A stretch of 64,000 bases of DNA, taken from Euryodendron excelsum (taxonomy: Eukaryota > Streptophyta > Magnoliopsida > Ericales > Pentaphylacaceae). Each line of letters begins with the position of its first letter. Positions within the stretch are counted from its first letter, which is position 1. This document shows positions 1-11,500 of this stretch, piece by piece. The notes below the pieces were generated by a model. That model was given only the letters and a program-made list of their open reading frames with translations, was not told the origin of the DNA and searched no databases. Location of the stretch: assembly GCA_033060915.1 (NCBI GenBank), contig CM065397.1, forward strand, positions 13,951,001 to 14,015,000. The letters are read 5' to 3'. The position numbers and the translations under genes are program-made.

Positions 1-700
1 TTTCTAAACCTAAAAACTTTCTAAATTCTAAACTTTCTTAAAACTTCAACATCTTTCCAAATCTAAGACTTTTCTAAACTCAAAGCTTTCTTAATTCAAG
101 ACTTTCTTAAGTCGAGGCTTTCCTAATTCAAACATTTCCTGAATTGAAAACTTTCCTTTTTCAAACCTTTCCCAAAACGAAACTTTTCTTATTTTCAAAA
201 CTTCCTTGTTTTCAAAATTTTTCAAAATTGAAACTTCCTTTTTTCAAACATTTCTAAATTCAAAAATTTCTTAATTCAAAACTTTCCTAATTTCAAAACT
301 TTCTTAATTTCGAAACTCTCCTAATTTGAAAACTTTCCTAAAACAATACTTTCCTAAGTGAAAACTTTCTTAAACCTGAAACTTTCCAAAAATGACACTT
401 TTCTAATTCGAAACTTTCCTAAATCGGACCTTTCCTAATCCAAATCTTTCCTAAATTCCAAGTTTCCAAATCTTCCAAGTCTAACATTCAAAACTAATCT
501 TTCTTAATCTCAAATCTTTCCTAGGTCTCCTACTTTCCTAAGTCTAAGTTTCCTAAACCTCCATCTTTCCAAAACCAAGTCTTTCCAAAATCAATCTTTT
601 CAAATCAAAGTCCAATCTTCTCCTTAATTTCAATTTCTGATCTCCTCTTCTAATCTCAAATCAAATCCAATATCAAATTCAATTTCCTTCTTCAATCCAT
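1..700. repeat. Degenerate ~18-20 bp CTTTCCTAA/TTTCAAA array
   Basis: A run of short imperfect units built on 'ctttcctaa' + 'ttcaaaa' recurs roughly every 18-20 bases. It is part of the LTR. The same texture occurs at about 58700-59960 and, on the opposite strand, at about 53290-54300. Confidence 0.7.
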
Positions 701-1554
701 TCTTCTATTTTCAATCGGACTCCGGTCCGAACTACGACTGACCTGATTCCCTCAAAGGGATACGTAGGCAACCTTCATAGGTGCGGTCACAATACTTTTC
801 AAACTTTCAATTCCACCCTCATGGGTGTGGTTTCCAAAATCTTTTCAAATTTCAAATTCCAATCAATTTTCAAAATTTCTATTTTCAAATTCCTATTTCC
901 AAGTTTTCAAAGTTTTTAATTTCAATTCCATCTTTTCAAATCTATTTTCAAATCAAATCAATTTCTTTTCAAATCAATTTCTATTTTCCAATTCCTTCAT
1001 CTTGCACTTGCATATCATGCATCATGCTAAATTAGTTTTCAAACATTGTTTTTCAAAGTGAATGGGGTTGAACCATTAGTTAGTTAAAGACTCTCATAGG
1101 TGAATCAAGAGTAGATTGACATGTAGGTACCGAAAGGGCGGGGTAAGGTGATAGCTTAGTGCGTCTTCCCTACACGTAACCAACCTCCGAACCTAGAATC
1201 ACTGATTTCAAAGACCAAAAGGAGTTATTTTTCTAAAAAGGGCTAAATGTTTTCCAAAGGTTGCCAAACAACCTGTTTTCTTTGAAAACCTCTATTGAGG
1301 AGATATTTTCAAAATTGTTTTTCAAAAACCCTAAGTGTAGTCTTCGGATTATTCTTAGTTTTTAGGTGACCTAACTCATCTTAATCAAGTTAGGTGGCGA
1401 CTCCGAATCTTTTTAAAAGCCCTTTATTCAAACCAATTTTCAATTCAAACCTAGTCGCACTCATTCTTCTAGGAGGGTGAGTTCTAACGAAAGAGTACAA
1501 CATTTTTCTCACTTGTGTGAGTATTCCTCGAGTGCGAAAAATTTGGGCGCGACA
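1..1554 (+). mobile_element. Ogre-like gypsy LTR, 3' terminal part (copy 1)
   Basis: This is the last 1.55 kb of a long LTR that begins left of the window. It matches the end of the LTR finishing at 60860 and, in reverse complement, the one starting at 52533. Shared landmarks are the 'gactgacctgattccc' block (735-750 here, about 60000-60020 there), the 'gtgcggtcac' block, the motif 'cttgcacttgcatat' near 1000, and the terminal 'gcgcgaca' at 1547-1554. Positions 1-700 are a degenerate array of 'actttcctaatttcaaa'-like units. The bases after 1554 do not match the 'tggcgactccac' primer-binding site that follows the LTR at 60860. This is therefore a solo LTR or the 3' LTR of an element lying to the left. 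Confidence 0.8.
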
Positions 1555-2557
1555 CTGGAGGTGTGACTTCTCGGATGCCCAGTTGAAGGGCACTTGGGCT
1601 CCTGGAATAAGCCACTCTCTTACCGCAACTTGAGCAGCGTTTGTGCCAATCTTCTGCTCTCGCACGATGTCGGCTCCGGCCTTGTCACCATTTTATTCGC
1701 CTATCGACCTCGTCTCTCAGCGACTTGATCTTCGTTCTCAAATAAGAGATTTCGTGGTCTGGCTTTCTTGGGTCTTTTATTGGTACCCTTGGATTTGAAC
1801 CCCTCTAGGGTCCATTGCCTGGGCATAGAGGGTTCCCCATAGTGCGAGGTCCTCACTGGTTCTCCTCTGGTTCCCCCCAGGTCTAACGATAATATGAGTC
1901 CTCTGGGTACTCCCAGGATACTTCTCCATCAGAAGTAGCATAGCTTTGTGCTTCATAACTTCTCAAGTGAAAAGCTTGAGGAACTGCTCATGTGCTTTTT
2001 GTATTCATCTTTCTTCAAGGCTTCCCACAGACGATGTCAATTGTAGAATGCATTTTTTGTAAGCCTTGATACGCTCAGCGAATTACCAAGATAAACACTA
2101 GAAAGCCTACAAGAGTAGAAGAGAATGAGAATGCGTCGATACTCTTTGGGTTGAAGATACTTCGAAGATTAAGTTAAACAAGTTTAATCTTAATGAACCT
2201 AAAAAATAAATCAATTCTAGCTCTCAGTTGTGCGTATCTTATTCTTATTTACCTTGTCTTTTTATAAGCCTTCGGAGGTCCTACTCCTTCTAGGAGTTGC
2301 TCTTGTAATCCTTTCCTTCTAGGAATCAACTTTCTTCGAGTCGGTTAAAGGATTAAACCAATCCTTTTTACTTATTTTCTTGGTTGGATTGGAGTTCTTT
2401 ACCCCATAGACCGTTTTGACACTTGGGCTTACTTTCGTAGATGCTGAATCTGTCTTCTTTAGGTCGGTTTCACCATTTTTAGTGGGCTTGCCTACTTTCA
2501 TGGAATACGGGCCTTTTAGCCCATAAATATTACTTATATTTAAACTTTAGCATGACA
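1555..2557 (-). mobile_element. Tat-type gypsy 5' LTR and leader (antisense relic)
   Basis: On the minus strand this is the start of a gypsy element of the same family as the one at 46716-52532. The reverse complement of 2060-2250 aligns with about 47045-47165, sharing 'gacgcattctcatt' and flanking sequence. The putative LTR runs 2042-2557 (about 516 bp). On the minus strand it starts TGTCATGC, has a TATA-like 'cttataaaaag' near 2265, and ends in CTACA. A primer-binding site follows at 2022-2041, then about 470 bp of leader/gag start. Translated fragments such as 'EDLALWGTLYAQAMDPRG' have the character of Tat gag N-termini. The relic is cut at 1554/1555 by the Ogre-like LTR. Confidence 0.7.
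2022..2041 (-). other. Primer-binding site of the Tat relic
   Basis: On the minus strand this reads 'ttgacatcgtctgtgggaag', directly after the LTR end 'ctaca'. It corresponds to the site at 47227-47247 and resembles the 'TTGGCGCCGTCTGTGGGA' type seen in many plant gypsy elements. Confidence 0.65.
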
Positions 2558-3569
2558 CACCTATTAAATATATAGAAAGTAAAAATTATAACAAAAAATG
2601 GTACTTTAAAATAAGGTTCTACCTTTTTTTTCTTATTTACTTTTTGTTGGCTATAAGCCTTCGACCAACTTTTTTATTTTTTATTTTTTTATTGAGAAAA
2701 CTTATTCAAGGTAGGGCCCTTTGGACCCATTCCTAGCAAGTAAACTCTCTTGTATTCGTATAACACTCACAATTTACAAGTCTCAAATAAGGTATGAATT
2801 GCTTAGGCAAGAGGCTACTTCAAAATAATCGACACCAGTGTAGCGAGTTCTTTCCAAAAATATTTATGCAACCCAGAGGAATCCAACTCAAGTAGTGTCA
2901 CACTGAACAAGTAGTACACTCTTATTTCATTGTGAGACTGATTGTCAAATAGAGACAAAAGTAAACCTTTTGACTATCTAAAAGAAGGAGAATGGCTTTG
3001 GCCAACTAAACTAGCTTAATTGATTGACTATTCCCTCGGGATGGTGCAAATTATTGTTCATAAAAACTAGAAAAACTTTGTTCATTGCATAAACCATGTA
3101 CGGTCATGATGGCTCGTGAGGAGGTATTGAACTTGTCCCTGCCATCATAACGAAGTGTAAAAAGCAGTAGAACATGAGATATCATGCTTTGATGTTCAGC
3201 CGACCCTACTAGATCACATTGAGATAGAATAATGTGCTAATTTACTCACTTGTGTGCAGAGGTGGATATTAGTCAGGTTGAGTCGAGTATACTTTAAAAA
3301 TAATTGTCATTGGGCTGAATATAAAACTAAATTTCAAATTTGTCAAAAATAAAAATTACTTGTCCAAGTCCACACATTTAACTTAAATTATTTTTAATAA
3401 ATAATTTTATTCTTTAAAAATAATATTAGATAGCTTAGAATCTAATTATATAGATACAATAAAATATATAAAATAAATTATATTACATATGTCGGCCGGG
3501 CCAGACCTTAAACAAAGTTTTCAAGTCCATTTATGGCTTAAGTTTTTTTAAAAATCCCATAAAGGATGG
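2558..3569. other. Gene-proximal upstream DNA, no gene recognised
   Basis: AT-rich sequence between the Tat relic and the ASI1 promoter. No convincing coding region was seen. About 3255-3560 has a degenerate hAT/MITE flavour, with GC-rich 'ggccgggcc' near 3493 and an AT-rich middle, but no convincing terminal repeats. Confidence 0.4.
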
Positions 3570-3640
3570 CCGAACCCTACATATACAATCAAAGCCTTTT
3601 CTTTCCCTCCAGTGTCAGAGGTTCATAATCCTCGTTCTGT
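3570..3640 (+). promoter_or_regulatory. Candidate core promoter of ASI1
   Basis: A weak TATA-like 'catatacaat' lies near 3580. It is followed within 40-60 bases by pyrimidine-rich CT tracts (about 3600-3660) typical of plant 5' leaders, then the inferred first exon. This is placed by inference from the splice structure; no transcript evidence is available. Confidence 0.35.
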
Positions 3641-3973
3641 CTCACTCTCTCTCCTCCATACGCTTACTTCCGGTGATAATATCCGCCGGTGACTGTCACG
3701 GCGCGAATCAACGGTGACTGAAACTCCAATAATACAACTATCCGTCGAGACTCACCTCACAAAATCAACACAATACCTAGACGGCGTCGAACGAGGTTGT
3801 TTGCGGTGCCCTATTTTGCCCCTCTAGGGTTTCGAGCACAAAGAAACCCAACAGCTGTAATTCTCTGTCCTCCGGATTTTTTTAATTACTATTTTTATTT
3901 CATTTACAAGTTGTTTGTTTAGAGAATCTACCCAAAATTTCCTGGAAAATTTTGTTCCGGAGAGAACAAAAAG
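3610..3973 (+). other. ASI1: ASI1 5' UTR exon 1 (non-coding)
   Basis: A moderately GC-rich, CT-rich leader ends in 'aacaaaaag' followed by a GT donor at 3974. The acceptor is 'ttttcag' at 5170-5175, just 19 bases before the start codon. I saw no ATG in this exon. The left edge is approximate. A 5' UTR intron of about 1.2 kb is inferred (3974-5175). Confidence 0.6.
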
Positions 3974-5194
3974 GTATTTGCTTTTGAAGTTCAATGCTGA
4001 TAGATTTATTTATTTATTTATTTTTGCTCAGGCTTTATAGAGAAACACCTGATCCTAAAAAAAAAATTTCAAATTTTTTGTATGCGTGGATTAATAAATC
4101 CCCCGTCAGAGTGAACTTAAACTTGCAAGATTACACTAATAATTTGAAACCCTCACAATGCCTTCAAATACAATATCTTTTGAAATCCCAAAATTTGTGT
4201 TATAGACTCATAGGACATGGGGTATGGAGCATACCGCTAATCTGGTGAAGGTTTTAAAAGTCTAGTAGTTTGTTTTTTGTTATATTTCGTATTGTCGTAT
4301 ACAATGCTACCTATCAAAAAAAGGAAAGTGTCAGATACAGTGGATTCCCCCATATAGCATAGGCTCGCAAAGCCTTTTTTTGGCCATCCCATGAATCGCT
4401 GAGTACTGGATTGGTATTTTTGGGTTGATATTATATTGGTACCAGGGGTTATTCGTTGTCGTTTGTCTAGTATCTTATCCTTTTTTTTTTTTTTTTACAA
4501 TAATAGCACCCATGTTTCGTCTTGAATTTTTATCACAGTATTATTGTAGCAGACCATGGTCTTGTTAAGAGCATCTAACTTGCATGATACAAGCAACAGT
4601 CGTGAATATGTATTGGGGGGCTATGTGGCTGAATTATTTCCTTAGTGTGGATGGTCCAATGTTACCTGAAACGTGGATCATTCTGGTATGTGGAACGGAA
4701 AAGGGAACGGGGTACGCCACATGTTCTGAAATGTGGTACGCTAGGGTATACTTGTATAAATTACATGACTAGAATTTAAGGTACTTCTATGTCAATTTTT
4801 TATTAACAGTTAAACATCCAATAAAATATAGGTTATTTTTTCTCATTAATTTTATAAAAACACATTTCTAGAAGTACTATAGCCCTTTTGTTTTGAATAT
4901 TGTTTTGTGAAGACTCCATTCTCCACAGATTTTCGATCGTTATACTTTATTTTCCCCTCTTTAGGTAACCATTAAGGAAATAACTAGAAATACAATTTGG
5001 GAAGATTACTAAATTCACCTTTTTGGAATGGAACTGTAACATGTTTCAGAACGTTGTTCCAAAAATGTAAATCGCTTAGGTATTAGTGTTTTTTGGTAGC
5101 GTTGGGATGGTTATTGCCAATTGATTTTCAATAAAAAATGTGGTTTCTCAGCGGTGGTATATTTCTGCTTTTCAGGTCATAGTATTCTGTCACT

Positions 5195-5548
5195 ATGTCT
5201 CATTTAGCAGAAGCAGACAAAGTTGAGAACCTTGAATTTAAGTGGGGTAAAAAGAGAGGAGTTGGCGGAAAAAAGAAAGAGGTCCAGTTTTATGAATCTT
5301 TTACTTATGATGGTGTTGAATACACTCTACATGACTGTGTATATATGTACAAGGAAGGTGAACCTAAGCCTTATATCGGTAAGCTGATAAAGATATGGGA
5401 AAACGCGGATAAGACAAAGAAGGTAAAGGTTCAATGGTTCTTCCACCCTTCAGAGATTTTGAATTGGCTTGGAGACAAAGAGGCACTTGATAATGAAATT
5501 TTTTTGGCGTCGGGTGAAGGTGCTGGTGCAGCAAATGTTAATCCTCTG
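5195..5548 (+). CDS. ASI1: ASI1 coding exon 1 (BAH, first part)
   Basis: Residues 1-118. It contains the N-terminal basic '[18 protein letters not shown]' stretch and most of the BAH fold. The donor is 'cctctg|gtaatt' at 5549, phase 0. Reading through the donor would stop after six codons at 5566. Confidence 0.93.
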
Positions 5549-8500
5549 GTAATTGAACTTTTGTAAATTGTTTTAGCATTCTATCTGTCTTATGCTCTGC
5601 CTCCATGTTTGATTGTATTCTGCAATTCATATTTTGTGCATTGCTGGGTGAGACCAAATTTCCGGTAGTTTATATTAATAATTTTATGGTAAAATGTTAT
5701 TTTTCATGTAGTTTGGTCTCATTTGGCATATATGTTGGGCAATACATGTGAGATCAAGATTTGGTATCTTGGTTGAACAATCTGATGAAGATGAAAATTT
5801 GCTGTTCTATCTCTCTTGGATTTACACACTAATACAAGTACTTAGTTTGGGATTGTGTTTTTATACAAAGTTGTTACAGCCTATTTGATGTAACCTGGGC
5901 TGGTAGACGACTGGCAGTGTCTTATTTTACAAAATCAGCTACCAGTCAGCCACCAAACTGCAGCCATTTGACAGACAATCTACAGCCACAGCAGCTAATC
6001 AGTAGCCCTTTTTGACCACCGATCAGCTGTCCTTTTAACTCCCTTTCACAACCAATCAGTGACTGCCATTTTTTAAAATCAAATAGACATGCAGCAACAA
6101 ATCTGGATCAAATCTTTATGTATTTTTTTCTCTTTAAATAAGTTCAATGTAATCTGATGAGGACCGTAGATTTTGGAAGAATTCTCCTACGGTTGGAGCC
6201 TTTCCCTCTCGTTCTCTCTGCTCTCTGTCTCTCCCACCTTTCTGCATCTCTGCAGATTTCAGTTTCTCCTCTTTTCCCCTATACTGAATCTTCTTTCTCT
6301 CCCTACATTTCTGCTGAATCTTCTTCTCTGCTGGATCTTCTCTCTGCTCTGCTGAATATTCTTATTCTTCTTCTGTACTGCATCAGCTTGTTCCCCTTTC
6401 TCTGCACCACTGCAGCGCCTTCTTCACCGACCTTTGTTTATCTTCTTCCTCTGCTGCTACCACATTATTCTCTGCTGCTATTGCTACCACATTCTTCTCT
6501 GCTTCTGTTGCTGCCACATTCTTTTTCTGCTGCTGGTACTTTTCTTCTATGCAACTACAGTTTTCTCTCAACTTTAATGCTTGTATTGAGTTACTTAATT
6601 GTACTTGTAATGGACTGCTTCTTGTAATTATCTCTGTTCAAATAAAGCTATATTGAATGGTTTATGATCATCATATCTCGTCTTATTATTTGACTGCAGT
6701 TTTTATCTTGTTTGTTCACTGTTATGAGAGATTTATGCCTGCTGGATTTTGGGTGTTTGGTACTTATTTTATAGAGTTCTCCAATATAAAACATCAATGC
6801 ATCTTTAGTAAACCTAGGACTGCATCACTATTCCTGTAGTTTTCTAGGAACAGAGAGAGCATATGAAATGTTCAATTACGAGCATATACTTCTTAAATTA
6901 ATGATTTAAGTTCAATTAAGACTTCTTAGATTGTAGTAGAAATCTGACGGATCAATTAGGTCCAATTATGCTTTTGTGCATGACACGCAAAGAGGGTTTT
7001 CCAGTGTCATGCTACAAACTGAGAGTCAATGTTTCAATCCAATTTTTTTTTGTTTGTTTTTTTGTTTTTGTTTAATTTATTGCAAGGATATGTACGAACA
7101 ATTATTCAGATCCTTCTATACAAAAAGCTGTAATTTTCTGTATTAAATTGGTACTGTTCACTTCTCATACATATGGATGAGACTAATGTTTTGAAAACCG
7201 GACGGACTGGCCTGTTCAACTGGTTGAACCGTTGACAAGTCCAAAAAATGGTCGGTCAAATCCTTAAACGGGGACTAGAGTGAAAACCGGCCTACGTAAT
7301 GAAAACCGCTGAAAACCGTGGTTGAACTGGCGGCCCATGGGAACCTTTCACAGTTCTCTATGACCAGCTGGGTCGAGCAATAGAGCAAATTTTAGGGTCA
7401 TTTCAGTCTCTGTTTCAGCTCCACCATACCAGCAAAAGTGACGATGGCGGCGATAAAATAGATGCTGTTGATGAAGTCCACCGTGTGTGAATCTCTTGGG
7501 ATTGAACAGCCTGTACACTTGCAGTACGGTAGAGTAAACACAACATGGTGACAGTATCACGAGTCAGCATTTGAGGTCAAGGAAGGGGAAATGTTATTCA
7601 CTGGCTGTTCTTCATTTTTTGTATTATTCCCGCTGGCAACGAGGGTTGTCGTTTGACTCAATTCTCAATCTGGTTTTGGTGGCTTGTGAGAGATTTTGTT
7701 TTGCAAAAGCGGGATGTACCCGTGGTTTTGAGAGAGTGGGGAGTGGCTGTATCAGGTGGACTGGAATGTAAAACATGTGGGCAAGATCTCTTTTTTACCT
7801 CCCCAATACACGCACTACGGTAGAACCCTTTTGCTGGAATCTTGGTGATCGATTGAGAATCATTGAAGTGGAAAAATTTTATTGTTGCTTTCACATAAAC
7901 AGCCCAATGCAATTGCTGTTTGAAATTGTATAACTATATATTGCATAATATAATATCTATTTTGTTTGTTTATTTATAATTTTAAGCGTAATTATGACGT
8001 AATTATCCCGTCATGGTTTGATTCGACCGGATGAAACTGTGATCCTGTCCCTTTTTCGGTTCACTCAACGGTACAGGTTTCAAAACATTGAATGAGACTA
8101 ATTGCCTATAGTTTGATAGTGTCTTTGCAATTGATATAAAGAAAAATTAATCTTTAAATTCTAGTTTTTGCATTGATTCCTGAGCATATGTCTCTTTGTT
8201 GTTTGTGTAATGTAATTGTGGATGACTCTGCTTAGGTGGCTTTGTTAGGAGGTAGCTTGAGCAGCTTAGCCTATGAAATGTTACAATGTATTGAGTTCCT
8301 TTTGTGAAGAATGGCACAAGTTTATTTATAAGTGAATTGACTATTCTGCTTACTGAGTTTCCATCTATCTAATCAGGAAGCAATTGCTGGCAAATGCAAT
8401 GTTGTCTGCATTTCAAAGGACAGCAGAAACCCACAACCTTCAGAGCAAGAACTTCAGTTGGCTGACTACATATTTTACTGTATTTTTGATGTTAGACACT

Positions 8501-11500
8501 GCTCAATATCAGATAGGATGGATGATATAGTTGGTGGGCTTGAAGGTTGTCTTTATATCCTTAGTTCTCCTATTATAGCATTCCTTTTACTTCCTCAGTA
8601 GGTTGCATCATTCTGATAGTACAAAGTCTCACATGATTCTGGTTTCTGAATTTGTTACAGTTAAGTTTGTATTTAATAGGAATGAGAGTGACAAGATCAG
8701 CGGTGTTCCTAAACTTGATCCTGAGAAGAAAGAGGAAGCTGCAGCATGTAATCAAACACTGCAGCTTTCAGGGCAATACCCACCAGAAGAGTTCAAAACT
8801 GCAAGGACAGATGGAAATTCAAATCATTTGGTGGCAAAAGGAAGTGAAGATGGGGAAGTTTCATTGAATGAATGGATATCTTTACCAAGAGGCAAACCTG
8901 ATTCTGGTGTTGCCGTGGATTCCAATGACGTGGCTACAACTAGCGGTCAACAGGGGACTGTTTCAGGAGACAAAGCCACTAGGTATAGAACGGATTCTGA
9001 TAAGGGTGAGATTAAAATGAGTACGGTTCCTGTTGATCACGTTGAAGTTGAAAATAAAGTAAAATTTGCTGAAGAGCCTGGTGCTTTGGAGAACAGGCCG
9101 TCGAAGAAATCAATGGCTGATGGTTCTGTTAAATTATCTGAGAACAGAGATATGAATAGGATTCAGAAGTTTACTGTCTGTGGGAATGATGCGAAGGCCT
9201 TGGTAACAACTACTACTTCCTCTGAAAGGAAAACAAATACTGGACCTGAAAAGGATTTTCTGGGATCGGACAAGGGTGTGAAATCTGCTAAAGATGCTAG
9301 TGCTTTGGAAGATAGGCCTTCTAAGAAAGCAAGGGCTGATTTTGTTAGATTTTCTGAGAACAAGAACAATAATAGTGTTCAGAAGTTGAGCATCAATTCT
9401 GATGGAAATGATGCAAAGGACTTGGCAGCAACCCTTACTTCTAGAGGAAAAACGAAATCTAATGTTACTTCTCTTGGGCCTGACAAGGACCCTAAGCAGA
9501 AGACTGATGAGAAGATGGCAAAGCTTTGCAATGGCAAGCTGCTGAAGGTATCTGCTGGAGGCTCTCCTTCTGAAGACAGGAAAACTGAAGGTGATGGATT
9601 TGAGGTCACCCGGAGACCAGAGGATGTAAGTTGTATTTGTCATTTTCTTTTTGGAATGTTTTTTTATTTTCGATATCATAACATTGGATAAAATTTATAA
9701 TCATTGATTCTTTGAGGTGAATTCTGGGACGCTTATGCAGAATTAGCGAAAAAAGAACTATTAAAGAGGTGTTTACATGCAACTTCCTTCTCACCCAATA
9801 GAGTAGAAGACTCAAAAAGCTACTCTTTAGCTTGTGAGTTGGCTCTTCTACCCCTCCATTCACTGCTGGTTACCCCACCCCTCCACAAAAAAAAAAAAAA
9901 AAAAAGAACCCCCATGTATACCCCATTAGAATCAAAGGAGTCACATTCCAAGCCTCGCTTGTTTCTAATAGTTCCTTGTTTCCAATTATTGACCGATTCG
10001 GCCACTAAGCTTGGATATATGCATGCCTTGGAAACAAAGGAAAGTATGGTCCTTAGCATATACGTTAAGCTGATGCAATTAAAGTTATTATGTCTGTTGG
10101 TTTTTCCAAGGAGTACATGATCTGGGGAGGAGAAGAAATAGGGGAGCATGTTCATAGAATAACCAACCATTTACTTTTTGAAGGTTCTCAAACTATACTT
10201 TTCTGGAATATTACATAAAATACACAATTTTCTACTCTGGTTCCAATGCATGATTTAATCTTCATGGGAATAAAGCAAATTTAACTCACCAATTTCGCAA
10301 TGTTAACTAGTGACATTGTAAAAAAATTTCAAAAAGTTGATGCCCATGATTCTCAAAAGACTGGTATACACATGCAAAACACTACTTTAAAATTCCTATG
10401 GTTCATTTACATGGTAGATAACTAAATAGTGATAAAATATTTTGAATCAAGTGCAATTGCTGCCCGCCGCCCAAAATAAGACGGTGGGAGGCTGCTACAC
10501 TGCAATCTGCAAAAACTTTAAAAAGAAAAAGGTCCTTGGGGATATCAGGAATACTTCCCTGATAGCCAAATGTGTTTATTGACAGCAGGTAAGTTTCATT
10601 GCTGTAATTTTATTTATTTATTTTTGCTTTTGTTTTTGGTAAGTAGATGCTTGCAGTGCTGCTGCCATAAAGTTTTTCGTAGATAAGTTTTAATTCTTAC
10701 ATGTTTTCCTTTTGACATGGTTGCAGGAGAGAAGCAGATGGTTTAAGGCACTCGTGAGTGTTCCTCCCTTGTGTTATATTCATGTTGTATTATTTTGATA
10801 CTAATATTTGCTTCTGAAACTCAATGTGTTTCAATTTTTACTGCAATTTTTCTTGTGTCCTAATCTTCTGGTAATTGAGAAAGCATCAACTCTCCATTGT
10901 GGCAGGAATGTAAATTTTATATCCTCTTGCCTATTTGAAAAAAAAAATCATTTGTCTATTTGATCACTGGTTTCTAGATTCTGTGGCTTTTGTGCTAAAC
11001 AAAGATAGCGGGTTGTAAATTGTAGAATATCACAATTGGCAGTGCAATGATATTAATACTATCTTGAATATTTTCTTAGGCATTTGTCAATTATTTGCTT
11101 TGATGAGTAAGTATTGCATTTATGTTTTTTGTTTGTTTGTTCTAACCCCTGCCGCGGGCTTTCGTGCTTTGTCATTCTTACTGCCCCTCGATGAGGAGAA
11201 GGCTAATCGTGTTGTGAACTTCTGATATTATAACATGCTATGAATTGTGGATTCCATCAAATAAGAAACAATTAAATAAAGCACTTTAAATTTGTTTTGT
11301 CTCATGGCTAGGAAGGTATTATGTTCCATGAATTTTGTCAAAAAGCTTGGCTCATGTATATAATTCAAGAGGCGCTTAAATTTTTTCTTCTAGTAACAAT
11401 TATATAATTTATATGATTGGTTAGACTCAAATAAGGCTTGAAGTTTGATTAGTAGTTTTCTTCAATCGACTAACATGCAAAGATTTTGAGGTTTTTTTAG

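Larger units (their letters stand above)
5549..8376 (+). other. ASI1: ASI1 intron 2 (2.8 kb)
   Basis: The intron begins 'gtaattg' and ends 'aatcag'. It contains a possible solo LTR near 5872-6720 and a hAT-like TIR element at 7184-8090. The rest is unremarkable AT-rich intron. Confidence 0.85.

Noticed and set aside
1..700. CRISPR-like or satellite array
   Set aside because: Units are degenerate with no unique spacers, and the array is embedded in an LTR with copies elsewhere in the window.
1390..1665. 91-codon minus-strand frame
   Set aside because: It crosses the junction between the Ogre-like LTR and the Tat relic, so it cannot be a gene.
6157..6627. 156-codon open frame with a leucine/serine-rich, membrane-like product
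   Set aside because: It lies over a CT-rich tract inside ASI1 intron 2 within a probable LTR; the composition alone explains the open frame and hydrophobicity.
9134..9679. Minus-strand 181-codon frame
   Set aside because: Shadow of ASI1 coding exon 3 on the other strand.
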